64,000 nt of DNA from Providencia huaxiensis (GCF_002843235.3 NZ_CP031123.2:248001-312000), one strand, 5' to 3'; positions 26,694-36,847 are shown, counted from the stretch's first letter. Notes: generated by a model from the sequence alone, not told the origin. Program-made: numbers and translations.

Positions 26694-28367
26694 ATGACAA
26701 AATATCAAATTATGTGGCGTTTATTATACTTATCGTTGTTTATGATTTCGCCCTATGGCTACACAGAAAATCAACTACTCCCCTCTGCACAGGAAAGTGT
26801 TCAATTTGAACAGAAACAACGGTTAGAGTCAGAGTTAATCCAACGTAATCGATTGGAAAAACAAAGCACTATTTCCATTGAAGATGCATTGCCATCTCCT
26901 TCCCAAAATGAAATATGTTTCCTTATCAGTGAGATCCAATTTGTCGGTGCCACACAGCTTACGACTAAAACTCAAACTCAGTTAACCTCATCTTATTTAA
27001 AACGCTGCCTCACACTGAGTGAAATACAAAAGCTCACCAAGCATGTAACTAATTACTATATGGAACAAGGGTTTATTACCTCTCAAGCCATCATTCCTGA
27101 GCAAGATTTATCCTCACATCAATTGTTATTACAAGTGATTGAAGGGCATGTTGAAACTATCGAGATTGAAAATTCCCCTGAGCGTTTAGTTCATCAAATA
27201 TTTCCTTATCAACAAGGCAAAATATTAAATCTACGGCATATTGAACAAGGGTTGGAGCAACTCAACCGGTTATCGTCCGCTAAGTACACTATCGATATCC
27301 AACCAGGAAGCCAAAATGGCTACTCTCGGGTTATTATTCATCAACAAGGGAAAAAATGGCCTATCACGAGCCAGTTGAATCTCGATAACTCGGGTATGGA
27401 GGCAACGGGAAAACAGCTGCTTACCGGCGGTTTAACGGTAGATTCCCCATTAGGGTTTGGTGAGCAGTGGTCAGTCTCGGGCAATACCGATATGGATGGA
27501 AGTGTATCCCACCATAACCGTTATATCGTTGCGAATGTGAATGTGCCTTATGGTTATTGGTCATACCGTTACCAATTTTACCGTAACAGTACGTTACAAC
27601 CGTTTTATGCATCGGGGCAGCAATATCGTTATGAAGGCAAAAATACCAATCAGCAGCTTGATATCAGCCGCTTAATTTATCGCGATGGGAAGCAACGGCT
27701 TACACTGCAAAGTAGCTTAAAACATAAAAATGCCAACACCCAGTTAGCTTCCCAAACCTTGAGTATCAGCAGCCCAACTTTAACCTCGCTCTCATTTACC
27801 CCGCAGTACAGCACCACGCTTGGACAAGGTTACTTCACGTTTAACCCTGCCGCTGAATGGGGAATATCCGCCTTTGGCGCCTCACCGGATACCCTCGCGA
27901 AAGATTCACCGCGCAGCCATTACCGCAAATTCAGTCTAAGCAGCAGTTATCAGTATTTTTTCTCTAATGGTTTGACCTATTTAACCTCATTTTACGGCCA
28001 ATATTCGCCCGATAATTTATACGGTATTGAACGCATAAGTATTGGAGGCCAGTACTCTGTCCGTGGCTACCACGAGCAGTCTTTAAGTGGTAACCGAGGC
28101 GGATATTGGCGTAATGAAATTAATAAAGACATCGCCAATACGGCAATTGGGCAACTGCGTTTTATCGGGGCTTTAGATTACGGGTTTATTGCCTCAGATA
28201 AATACCACGTTGAACATGACACCCTAGCGGGGGGAGCCGTTGGTCTCTCTTTTACAGGCAATAGCCTAATTTATTCTCAGTTTCTACTCAGTAAGCCTTT
28301 GCATTATCCCTCACAACTTAAACCAGACAATTGGTCGGCTTATTGGTCGGTCTCATTTTCTCTGTAG
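26694..28367 (+). CDS. TPS transporter 1 (ShlB/FhaC/HecB family, TpsB)
   Basis: A 557-residue outer-membrane transporter. It has a signal peptide (about residues 8-22), a POTRA_2-type domain (ICFLISEIQFVGATQL, then YYMEQGFITSQAIIPEQDL) and a ShlB-type 16-strand barrel with the conserved loop-6 stretch SIGGQYSVRGYHEQSLSGNRGGYWRNE, of which RGYHE is the L6 signature. It secretes the exoprotein encoded 24 bases downstream. I chose ATG 26694 because it is followed at once by the signal peptide; ATG 26607 adds 29 hydrophilic residues. Neither has a strong ribosome site. Confidence 0.9.
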   Translation: MTKYQIMWRLLYLSLFMISPYGYTENQLLPSAQESVQFEQKQRLESELIQRNRLEKQSTISIEDALPSPSQNEICFLISEIQFVGATQLTTKTQTQLTSSYLKRCLTLSEIQKLTKHVTNYYMEQGFITSQAIIPEQDLSSHQLLLQVIEGHVETIEIENSPERLVHQIFPYQQGKILNLRHIEQGLEQLNRLSSAKYTIDIQPGSQNGYSRVIIHQQGKKWPITSQLNLDNSGMEATGKQLLTGGLTVDSPLGFGEQWSVSGNTDMDGSVSHHNRYIVANVNVPYGYWSYRYQFYRNSTLQPFYASGQQYRYEGKNTNQQLDISRLIYRDGKQRLTLQSSLKHKNANTQLASQTLSISSPTLTSLSFTPQYSTTLGQGYFTFNPAAEWGISAFGASPDTLAKDSPRSHYRKFSLSSSYQYFFSNGLTYLTSFYGQYSPDNLYGIERISIGGQYSVRGYHEQSLSGNRGGYWRNEINKDIANTAIGQLRFIGALDYGFIASDKYHVEHDTLAGGAVGLSFTGNSLIYSQFLLSKPLHYPSQLKPDNWSAYWSVSFSL

Positions 28368-28391
28368 CTTTACGTTTTTAAAGGATTATTT

Positions 28392-31300
28392 ATGCTAAAT
28401 GAACAATTACCTTCTCGCTCAAAGCGGATATTAAGTTACACCATTATTTTCTTAACCGCAGTCTACCCCTTACATCCCGCTTGGGGAGCCGCCATGACGG
28501 CAGCAGATAAAAACACCCAAATCAGCCAACAAAATAACGTCCCGATTATTAATATCGCCGCACCGAATGGGGCGGGAATATCCCACAATAAATTTCAACA
28601 ATTTAATGTGGATAAACAAGGTGCGGTACTCAACAACGCCACCACTAATGTGAATTCCCAAATTGCAGGGCAAATCAAAGCCAATGCGAATTTAAAGGGA
28701 AATGCCGCTAATCTGATTATCAACGAAGTTACCGGCAGTAGCCGCTCAGAATTACAAGGTAAGTTGGAAGTAGCAGGCAAAGGGGCGAATGTCTTAATTG
28801 CTAACCCGAATGGGATTACCTGCAATGGCTGTAGCTTTGTGAATACCCCAGCGATTACCTTGACCACGGGAAAACCCATTCTGGATAACAAGGGGGCATT
28901 GTCTGCGGTTGAGGTGAAAAAAGGCAGTGTGGTTATTGGCGCCAATGGCCTGAATGCCGAAGCACAAACCTATGCCGATATTATCAGCCGCGCCACCGAA
29001 CTAAATGGGCAAATCAAAGCCAAAAACTTGACCTTGATGCAAGGCACCAACCGTGTCGATTTTCAAAAAGGCACCGTAACACCGATTGCGGGTGAAGGGG
29101 CAAAACCCAGTATTTCGGTAGATACCAAAGCACTGGGTGGGATGTATGCCAATCAAGTGAAATTGGTGAGTACTGAATCAGGGGTGGGGATTAACCTCAG
29201 CAATGTGCAAGCCAACCAACATGACCTGACGTTAACTGTCGATGGAAAAATTACTCTTGCGGGTAATATCCAAGGGAAAAAAGACATTAATGTCAGCACC
29301 AAAAACCTGCAAATTAACGCCAATGCCAACGTGAATGCCGCCAAAGACATCACATTAGCCACCAACACCCTCACCAATAACGGGAAAGTTATCGCTGGTA
29401 AGGACATGCGAGTCTTTGCTGATAACGTCAGTAACACAGGAAATAGCGCACTTATTCAGGCACAAGATAATCTGTGGATACAAAAAAATGCCAAGGGTGA
29501 TTTGAGTACGCTGATTGAGAATAAATCCGGGACGATAAAGACCAATGCGGGGGACTTGGTTGTTCGGACAAAAAAATTGACCAACATGGCGTTAAATACC
29601 CACTACAAGGAAAATACGATACAACCGACCTCCACAAGTAAGAACTTATTAATAGACCGAGTTAGAGAAGGAGGCGGGAATTATGATGTGGTCATGAATG
29701 CAAAGTTGGTTAACCCTCTTCCTAATAAGTGGTTCGGTGTAGCTGATTTTTCAAATGCATTTTATAAAGAGGGTGTTTTAGTCAATACAGGTCAAAGTAT
29801 TTACTCTGATGATTCAGTTCGGATCGGAGAAATAGTTAGCGGTGGTAATGCTTATCTTAATGGTAATCAAATCACTAATGATAACGGTATCATTTCCGCT
29901 AAGAAAAATTTAATTTTAACCGGTAATACTTTAGATAACAGTCAAAATACTGGCTGGAAAAAATACACCTATAAAAATTATGTCATTGATCCTTCGAACA
30001 GTGGAAGTGGAATAGTTAATATTAGAAATATCAAAGAATTAATTTTAGAAACGCATTATAAAATACAAGGTGATGTGTTCATTTTGGAATTGATTGATAA
30101 TGTAAAAACAAAAAAAGGGTTACATTCAGGTGCGAATCTCATCCTCGATTTTAAACATTCGATCAGCAGTGAGAACAAACTACCTATTACCTCATCACTG
30201 ATCTCAAAAATAAATCACATCGATTCCCCCGCTTATTTAATGTCAGCAAAAAATATTATTTTAAATTCCAATAATATAAATATTTCTACCAACTTACAGT
30301 CTGAAAATGATCTGTCTATTATCGCTGGTCAAAACATCAATATTCATGATGCACAACTGGTTGCAAAACAATCACAAAGCCTAATTGCCAACAACGACCT
30401 TAATCTCAAACAGGTTAATTTAACGGCTAAAGACAGCACCTTAATTGCGAAAAATGGCAATCTTCAATATAGCTTAAATCCTGTCTCTGCGTTTAAGGAT
30501 AATGTCTTATCGCCCCCGGTTCTCAATGCCGCAAATTCGTTACATATCCAAGCGGGTAAAAATATCACTTTTGATAATGCGCAGTTAGCCAAAACGAATA
30601 AACTTACCCTTAGTGCTAATGACAATATTTTTATTCGTCGTGATGAATCTAATTTAATGAAACTCGCGGCTTCAGAGCCTGTCGCCAATATCAATGCGTT
30701 ACTCACAAAAACAGGAAATTGGGCAAGTTCAGGGGAAATAAACCTCACCGCTGGTAAAAATATTGAAGCGCATGGCATTGCCTTCAACAGTGGAAAATCA
30801 CTGACATTCAATACAGGCCAAGATATTCTTTTAGGCTCTAAAGCGATTAAAGATGTCGACAATGTATTTAAGACCAATCGCTACTCAGAGCTACGCTCAC
30901 AACTCATCGCGGATGGTAATATTACGTTAAATGCAGCCCGTGATATTGACTTGCAGTCGGCTAACCTTCAGTCCAAAGACAAAATTATTGCACTTTCTGG
31001 CCGTGATCTTAAATTAACCGCTACCGCTTACTCTGCCATTCCCAACCCCAACGAAGATAACCAAGATGTACGTTATGTGACCTCGACACTTTCCGGTGAC
31101 AAAGGCATCACACTGGCCTCCAATGGCGCACTCACTGCACAAGGTAGCACAATCAAATCCCTAGATGACATCACACTCTCAAGCGGTGGAAATGTACGCT
31201 TAGAGTCGGTCAAAACGAACTATCGTAAGCAGTCAGGGAAAAAATTTGAAGAGTTATATCGCCAAATTGGCACTGAAATTAACAGTGGTAAAACCCTGAC

Positions 31301-33011
31301 CATTTTGTCTGAGGGGAGCATTCTGTTCCAAGCGTCTCGTCTCGTTGCCAAAGGTGCGATGGATATTGCCGCAAAAGGTGGCTATCTCTATGCGCAAGCC
31401 ATGGAAGAAAGCAGTTATTTTGAAGAGTATAAAAAGAAATGCAATAGATGGACGCTTTGTATTACGAAAAAGGAAGTGAGAAAAACACGCAGTGATAAAA
31501 CCAATAAAGTCACTGAATTTACTGCTGGTGGCGACATTAATTTGTATGCCAAGGATGATGTCACATTAGAAGCGACCAAAATTAATGCGGGCAAGAATGC
31601 CAAAATCACCAGCCAAACGGGCAAGGTGAATTTTAAAGCGGTCAAAAACTCGCAATTTGAACAGGTGATTACAAATTCAAACGGTTTTTATATCACCCAA
31701 CGTAATAAAGGCTATACCTCAGATAAATGGGTTTTACCTGCATTGCATATTGGTGGAAAACTAACAGTTGATGCGAATAAAGGGATCACTGCGGATGTTA
31801 AATCGAAAAATGGTCAGAGCCTAGAAAATGCCTTAGAGGCTCTTGGTCAAACAGAAGGTACACAGTGGCTTGCAGGCTTAAAAGACCATGAAGATGTGCA
31901 GTGGAACTTAGTTAAAGACGCCTATGACAGTTGGGATTATAAAAGCCAGAGTTTAAACCCGGTTGCTGCTGCGCTGATTATGATAACCGTTGCAGCGATG
32001 ACGTCAGGTACAGCAACTAAATTTGCGGCTTGGGCAGCATCCGGTAGCAGTGGTACGAGTGCTGCGGTGATATCAGGCGCGGCTTACTCTGGTATGACGG
32101 CTCTTTCAACACAAGCAGCGATCGCACTGGCTGAAAACCAAGGAAACCTATCCAAAGCGCTTAATTCACTAGGTAAAAGCGAAACAGTTAAATCTATTGT
32201 TGCTCAAATGGTGATCTCCGGGGCGCTTAATGGTTTAGATGTCAAAATGGGATGGACAAAAGGGAATCCGGGGAATGCTAAGTTACCTTTATTAAGTAAT
32301 GGGGATTGGAATAAGGTTGCTCAGCGTGTTGCCGCGCAATCTGTGATTAGTTCAACCGTGAATACCACGATCCAAGGTGGCAGTTTTACCGATAACTTTA
32401 AGAGTGCCTTACTCAGTAATATCGGGAGTCAAATTAATGCCGAAGGTGCCAAGCTAATTGGAGATAAAGGGGACATCTTAGGTCATTCAGGCAAGCTTTT
32501 AGGCCACTCTGTAGTTTCGGGGATTAGCGCTGAAATTGCAGGCAGAAATGCAAAAGGGGCTATAGTTGGTAGTCTTGCTGTTCAGTTAGCTGGGATCACA
32601 CTAAACAACAATTTGATCAATGAAAAAGAATGGCAAAAAGATTCTGAGAAATACGCTCAATTATCCCGCGTGTTAGGGGGATTTGCGGGTGCAATATTCA
32701 CAGGTAATGCCGGAGGGGTCTACAGTGGTGCGGACTCGGGAGAAAGTACCTTCAGGTTTAATCACTTACTTCATGAACTTGCAATGGATTTTGATAATGA
32801 AATGCAAAAGTGTGCTGGTAATACAAACTGCGAAGCTACACAAATAAAAAAATATGCTATGTTCAGCTTAATAAACAGTGGCAATTTAGATGTAGAAATA
32901 ACTAATAACCCATTAGTTACACAAGATATCACTAAAACGAGAATATCAAATGCATTTGATTTAGCTAAAAGGCCTTACTGGGCTAGTTATCTAGGTTTTG
33001 ATGTCATGTAA
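28392..33011 (+). CDS. TPS exoprotein 1 (filamentous haemagglutinin/HecA-like), ends at an in-frame stop
   Basis: A 1539-residue secreted protein. It has a signal peptide (about residues 14-33, ending PAWGA), a TPS secretion domain (about 35-290) with NPNGITCNGC near residue 139, beta-helical repeats, then a DUF637-like region (VAAQSVISSTVNTTIQGGSF) and a pre-toxin stretch with SGESTFRFNHLL. No VENN motif is seen. The frame ends in TAA at 33009-33011. Beyond it the same frame stays open for another 167 codons, containing a ParB-like domain. The codon is one transition from CAA, so this looks like a full-length effector exoprotein of about 1707 residues carrying a nonsense mutation. A more AT-rich block lies around 29640-30330. 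Confidence 0.85.
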   Translation: MLNEQLPSRSKRILSYTIIFLTAVYPLHPAWGAAMTAADKNTQISQQNNVPIINIAAPNGAGISHNKFQQFNVDKQGAVLNNATTNVNSQIAGQIKANANLKGNAANLIINEVTGSSRSELQGKLEVAGKGANVLIANPNGITCNGCSFVNTPAITLTTGKPILDNKGALSAVEVKKGSVVIGANGLNAEAQTYADIISRATELNGQIKAKNLTLMQGTNRVDFQKGTVTPIAGEGAKPSISVDTKALGGMYANQVKLVSTESGVGINLSNVQANQHDLTLTVDGKITLAGNIQGKKDINVSTKNLQINANANVNAAKDITLATNTLTNNGKVIAGKDMRVFADNVSNTGNSALIQAQDNLWIQKNAKGDLSTLIENKSGTIKTNAGDLVVRTKKLTNMALNTHYKENTIQPTSTSKNLLIDRVREGGGNYDVVMNAKLVNPLPNKWFGVADFSNAFYKEGVLVNTGQSIYSDDSVRIGEIVSGGNAYLNGNQITNDNGIISAKKNLILTGNTLDNSQNTGWKKYTYKNYVIDPSNSGSGIVNIRNIKELILETHYKIQGDVFILELIDNVKTKKGLHSGANLILDFKHSISSENKLPITSSLISKINHIDSPAYLMSAKNIILNSNNINISTNLQSENDLSIIAGQNINIHDAQLVAKQSQSLIANNDLNLKQVNLTAKDSTLIAKNGNLQYSLNPVSAFKDNVLSPPVLNAANSLHIQAGKNITFDNAQLAKTNKLTLSANDNIFIRRDESNLMKLAASEPVANINALLTKTGNWASSGEINLTAGKNIEAHGIAFNSGKSLTFNTGQDILLGSKAIKDVDNVFKTNRYSELRSQLIADGNITLNAARDIDLQSANLQSKDKIIALSGRDLKLTATAYSAIPNPNEDNQDVRYVTSTLSGDKGITLASNGALTAQGSTIKSLDDITLSSGGNVRLESVKTNYRKQSGKKFEELYRQIGTEINSGKTLTILSEGSILFQASRLVAKGAMDIAAKGGYLYAQAMEESSYFEEYKKKCNRWTLCITKKEVRKTRSDKTNKVTEFTAGGDINLYAKDDVTLEATKINAGKNAKITSQTGKVNFKAVKNSQFEQVITNSNGFYITQRNKGYTSDKWVLPALHIGGKLTVDANKGITADVKSKNGQSLENALEALGQTEGTQWLAGLKDHEDVQWNLVKDAYDSWDYKSQSLNPVAAALIMITVAAMTSGTATKFAAWAASGSSGTSAAVISGAAYSGMTALSTQAAIALAENQGNLSKALNSLGKSETVKSIVAQMVISGALNGLDVKMGWTKGNPGNAKLPLLSNGDWNKVAQRVAAQSVISSTVNTTIQGGSFTDNFKSALLSNIGSQINAEGAKLIGDKGDILGHSGKLLGHSVVSGISAEIAGRNAKGAIVGSLAVQLAGITLNNNLINEKEWQKDSEKYAQLSRVLGGFAGAIFTGNAGGVYSGADSGESTFRFNHLLHELAMDFDNEMQKCAGNTNCEATQIKKYAMFSLINSGNLDVEITNNPLVTQDITKTRISNAFDLAKRPYWASYLGFDVM

Positions 33012-33035
33012 AATGACCTAGCAAAACAGTACTTA

Positions 33036-33515
33036 ATGTATTGGAACTCACAAGACTTAAATAAAATAAACGCAAAAACACCGGGTTGGACAAAAGCAGC
33101 AGTATTAATATCAGATCCTGAAATACAAGCCTCAGTTATTTCATTAGGTTGGATAGGAAAACAACTTATACAAAAGAGCGTATTGACAGTGTCAAAACTA
33201 GGCTCTGATGAAATAACATTAATGATAAAAAGTACACAAACGGGCCTTAAAAATCCTAGTCAAATAGATCAAATGAAAATAGATATGCTCAGCAATAACT
33301 ATAGATTCACTGCACCAGAAGGTATTATTGCTGGATACGTCGATAAAAGAGGTATTCATTATATATCAGAAGGCAATCATAGAATGGTAGCAGCTAAAGA
33401 AATATATGTTAAAACAGGTGACTCGCAGTATATTAATAAATTGATTGAAAATGGTAGATGGACTGTAGTTGAATCTGCTCCTGCTGGAGCAAAACCATTA
33501 CCATCTAGAAATTAA
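33036..33515 (+). pseudogene. Severed C-terminal effector domain of TPS exoprotein 1 (ParB-like)
   Basis: This frame is continuous with the exoprotein frame and separated from it only by the TAA at 33009. Translation past the stop runs NDLAKQYL, then MYWNSQDLNK. A new start at 33036 would give 159 residues, but there is no ribosome site. Around residues 112-120 it has EGNHRMVAA, the GNHR-type motif of ParB/sulfiredoxin-like nuclease domains, a known class of polymorphic toxin tips. It is followed 12 bases later by a small gene in the immunity position. As sequenced it would not be secreted unless the stop is read through. Toxicity is inference. Confidence 0.65.
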
Positions 33516-33527
33516 TAGGGTAATATC

Positions 33528-33887
33528 ATGACAAAAAATGAAATATATGTAGACATGTTATTTTGGATCCTTCCATACATAAGAAATATTCAATCTCAGG
33601 ATAAAAAAATAAAATCTAAGGATTTATCATGTTATTATGAATCTGAGCTAATACATAACTTACCAAATAAAATTCTAACGAATGAGTTCACTAGTAGTGA
33701 TATATCATTTTTAAACTACCAAGCTAAATACTATTATGAAAATTGCACTCCGAAAATCAGTGTGCTTTACTCAAAAAATATAGAATATATTAGAATGTTA
33801 TTTATTTTAGTACCTGATGAGTTAAAGGATCAACTAACTTGGTCAGGTCCAAAAAATAATTCTATAATTAATCAAGAAACGAATTAG
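33528..33887 (+). CDS. Candidate immunity protein for effector 1
   Basis: A 119-residue, probably cytoplasmic, mostly alpha-helical protein with no signal peptide and many charged and aromatic residues (YVDMLFWILPYIRN near the start). I do not recognise a family. AGGG precedes its ATG. It is AT-rich like the effector domain and directly follows it, the standard place of an immunity gene in contact-dependent systems. Its function is inferred from position only. Confidence 0.55.
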   Translation: MTKNEIYVDMLFWILPYIRNIQSQDKKIKSKDLSCYYESELIHNLPNKILTNEFTSSDISFLNYQAKYYYENCTPKISVLYSKNIEYIRMLFILVPDELKDQLTWSGPKNNSIINQETN

Positions 33888-34059
33888 CGTAAAATTTAAT
33901 AGTTATTCATTCATTGTGGAGTTAATTTAAATATCCTAAATATTATATGGAGAGTGTAGTGGTACAGTGAACTTAACTAGTTAAAAATAAGTCTAATGCA
34001 CTGTTTTTAATGGTTTTACACTCTTTTTATCCATGATAGGTTCCGGTGTGTAACCTATC
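33888..34059. other. Non-coding gap with a hairpin before the remnant pair
   Basis: No gene is visible. Near its end, CCATGATAGG and CCTATCATGG (34031-34063) form a 10-base-arm inverted repeat with a 13-base loop. It may be a terminator remnant or a repeat end; no U-run follows. Confidence 0.45.
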
Positions 34060-34194
34060 ATGGGGATCAGACCCCGAAATCAAGTTCTTCTTGTGAGTGG
34101 TGGATATTTAGCAAAACGATTAACTGATTTTACTATTAATTACTTTAGTCGAAATTCGTCTATAAAAAAATATCAACCTCAGGGATTGGAATGA
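34060..34194 (+). pseudogene. Small frame, possible tail of a displaced toxin module
   Basis: A 44-codon frame (MGIRPRNQVLLVSGG... ending QPQGLE) overlaps the next small frame by four bases (ATGA), the usual stop/start arrangement of an orphan toxin tip and its immunity gene. The frame is closed upstream by a TAA, so only an end piece remains. No family is recognisable; the pairing is the sole support. Confidence 0.3.
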
Positions 34195-34313
34195 AATGTT
34201 ATTTACAAGGAGAGGGTAATACTCAAGGAATATTATGTGAATATACGATCACTAAAATCTTACCAGACTTAGCTAGCGTCAGTACTTTATTATCAAAAAT
34301 GCAAATGTCATGA
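34191..34313 (+). pseudogene. Small frame, possible truncated immunity gene
   Basis: A 40-codon frame (MKCYLQGEGNTQGILCEY... ending KMQMS) starts on the ATGA overlap with the preceding frame. It is too short for a normal immunity protein and is probably cut. Together with 34060-34194 it looks like a degraded second effector/immunity cassette behind TPS locus 1. No family is recognised. Confidence 0.3.
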
Positions 34314-34350
34314 AATAGGATTCTATTGCATTAATAGACAATTGAATAAA

Positions 34351-34380
34351 CACAGGCGGTTATGATTTTAGCCGCCTGTG
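34351..34380. terminator. Bidirectional terminator between TPS locus 1 and the BCCT gene
   Basis: Perfect arms CACAGGCGG / CCGCCTGTG with a 12-base loop, followed by AATTTTTAT on the plus strand and TTTATTC on the minus strand. It lies between convergent transcription units and can serve both. Confidence 0.85.
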
Positions 34381-34422
34381 AATTTTTATCGACACATTTT
34401 AGGTAATGTTTCTTTTTTAGGA

Positions 34423-36429
34423 CTACTTACCCAATAAGTGTAAGAAGTGAATATGTTTTTCGTACTGATCAAGAATATCGTGAATGATCTGCTCTTTTGC
34501 CCAGCCCATCACATCGTAGTCTTGCCCACCTTCTTTTAAGTGAATTTCAGCGCGATAGTAGCGTTGTTCTTCGCTTTTTTCTTCATCTGTTTCAGTACCC
34601 ATACCCGATAACGCAAATGACGGTTGAATATAGTAACGGAGGCGAACTTCATAGAAAAAGTTCATATCGTCGCCTAAATCGACTTCAAACCCAATTCGGT
34701 CATCTTTATCGGTATGGATATGGCACACAGTACCTTGCTTAGCGAGTTCTTCAGACACCATTTCCATGGATGGCTTCACAGATTCTTCCATAAAACGCTT
34801 AACATGTGCACGTTTAGGGAAATAGACAATGTTACGCAAGCGTCGCTGCCACGGAATCGGGTTACGGCTAGCGGTAGGGGCGATGGTGGCTAATTGCTGG
34901 CTATCTCGCTTATAAGCGTCGACGCGTAAGGCTTTAAATAACCCATAAATGGAGACAAGCAAAACGGCAGCAAAGGGCAGAGCACTCGCAATGGTGAGTG
35001 TCTGTAAGGCTTGCAAACCACCTGCGAGTAGCATGGTAATGGCAACAACTCCCATCAAACCTGCCCAGAAGATACGTTGCCAAACTGGCGTGTTAGAATC
35101 GCCTCCAGAGGCTAGCGTGTCAACGACCATGGCTCCTGAATCCGCTGAAGTCACAAAAAACACAATAACCATTAGCATGGCGAAGAAAGATAAGACCGAA
35201 GAGAATGGAAAATAATTAAGGAATTCAAACAAAGCGAGAGATACGTCCGCTTGAACAGTTTCGGCTAATAATGTTGCGCCTTTATTTTTAATCAAGTCAA
35301 TCGCTGTGTTACCGAAGAATGTCATCCACATCAATGTGAAACCTGCGGGGACAAACAGTACTCCCATAACAAATTCACGAATGCTACGGCCGCGAGAAAT
35401 ACGGGCAATAAACATACCGACAAATGGCGACCAAGATAACCACCACCCCCAGTACAGTAGCGTCCAACCACCTAACCAACTGCTTGATTTGGGTTCATAG
35501 GCGTAAAGATTAAACGTTTTACTGACTATTTCAGATAAATAACCGCCAGTATTTTCTACAAAAGATTTTAATAGTAATACAGTAGGACCTAAAATCACCA
35601 CAAGCAGCAATAATAGAAATGCTAAGCCAAGGTTGAGTTCAGATAAAATACGGATCCCTTTATCTAGTCCAGAGACGACAGAAATAGTCGCTAAACCAGT
35701 AAAAGCAATAATTAACCCGACTTGTACCATTTCATTAACGGGCAAACCAAATAAATGGTTCATCCCAGCATTGACCTGTAATACGCCAAACCCTAATGAG
35801 GTCGCGACACCAAATACGGTACCGACAACAGCAAACACATCAACTGCATGGCCAATAGGGCCATAAATTCGATCACCAATAATAGGGTAAAGGGCTGAAC
35901 GTAATGTCAGAGGTAGGCCGTGGCGATAACTAAAAAATGCTAAAATTAATGCGACAATGGCGTAAATCGCCCATGCATGTAACCCCCAATGGAAGAAGGT
36001 TAAACGCATCGCTTCTTTAGCAGCTTCAATGGTTTGCGGTTCACCAACTGGCGGGTTTAGGTAATGCATTACAGGTTCAGCAACCCCAAAAAACATTAAC
36101 CCAATTCCCATACCTGCGGAGAAAAGCATAGCAAACCATGACACATAGCTAAAATTGGGTTGGGCGTGGTCTGGCCCCAATTTTATTTGCCCATAACGAG
36201 AGAGTCCCAGATAAGTCACACTCAAAAGAACAATAGCAACGGCAAGAATGTAGAACCAGCTAGCGTTATTAAATAAATTTTGTTGAAGATGACTTAGATG
36301 AGATTCTGCGACTTTTGGCATCAAAGCGGCAAAGCCTACGATAACCAAAATAATGATGGCAGAGCTATAAAACACAGGGGGACTAATTTTAGAACGAATT
36401 TTTTTAGAATCAGTATCAATTTGACTCAT
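34423..36429 (-). CDS. betT: BCCT-family choline/betaine transporter (BetT-like)
   Basis: A 668-residue sodium- or proton-coupled transporter of the betaine/carnitine/choline family with 12 membrane segments. It has the glycine-rich segment AMLFSAGMGIGLMFFGVAEP and the family tryptophan-rich motif WTLLYWGWWLSWSPFVGMFIARISRGRSIRE (aromatic substrate box), and a long C-terminal cytoplasmic tail of about 150 residues that is typical of BetT and is used for osmotic sensing. GAAGG precedes the start. No betA/betB/betI genes are adjacent in this window, so the symbol rests on family alone. Confidence 0.8.
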   Translation of the reverse strand: MSQIDTDSKKIRSKISPPVFYSSAIIILVIVGFAALMPKVAESHLSHLQQNLFNNASWFYILAVAIVLLSVTYLGLSRYGQIKLGPDHAQPNFSYVSWFAMLFSAGMGIGLMFFGVAEPVMHYLNPPVGEPQTIEAAKEAMRLTFFHWGLHAWAIYAIVALILAFFSYRHGLPLTLRSALYPIIGDRIYGPIGHAVDVFAVVGTVFGVATSLGFGVLQVNAGMNHLFGLPVNEMVQVGLIIAFTGLATISVVSGLDKGIRILSELNLGLAFLLLLLVVILGPTVLLLKSFVENTGGYLSEIVSKTFNLYAYEPKSSSWLGGWTLLYWGWWLSWSPFVGMFIARISRGRSIREFVMGVLFVPAGFTLMWMTFFGNTAIDLIKNKGATLLAETVQADVSLALFEFLNYFPFSSVLSFFAMLMVIVFFVTSADSGAMVVDTLASGGDSNTPVWQRIFWAGLMGVVAITMLLAGGLQALQTLTIASALPFAAVLLVSIYGLFKALRVDAYKRDSQQLATIAPTASRNPIPWQRRLRNIVYFPKRAHVKRFMEESVKPSMEMVSEELAKQGTVCHIHTDKDDRIGFEVDLGDDMNFFYEVRLRYYIQPSFALSGMGTETDEEKSEEQRYYRAEIHLKEGGQDYDVMGWAKEQIIHDILDQYEKHIHFLHLLGK

Positions 36430-36847
36430 AACAACCTTCTTTTGTTTTATTTTATTTTTGGCATACCGATATCAACAAAGTATGCAGCGAGCTGTCCTTC
36501 TTAATGAAACAGTGAATAATTGCGAAAAGGTTCCCTAAGGAAACGAGATAGAAAGAACAATAATAGGGTGTTGATGGCAGACTAAACCGCCAAATATAAT
36601 GATGAAACCCGAGTCTTTATCACCTTCATAAGTTAAAAAATAGGCGGTTATACTGCCATGATACGAGTGAATGATCAACAATATCGGGAAATAACATTAA
36701 ATAGAGGATAAAAATATCATGTTAATTATCATTAAATTAATAACTAACAATGTAATATTTACATGTTGTACCAATAAGTTAACGTAAATGAGCGAAAGTA
36801 AGTACGAGATAAGTAAAAACCATCGATAAGTAGAGGAGGAAATGTGA
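36430..36847. promoter_or_regulatory. Gap between the BCCT gene and ybiI
   Basis: About 420 AT-rich bases. It should hold the promoter of the BCCT gene (minus strand) and the 3' end of the ybiI transcript. No gene, repeat or clear terminator was found. Confidence 0.35.
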
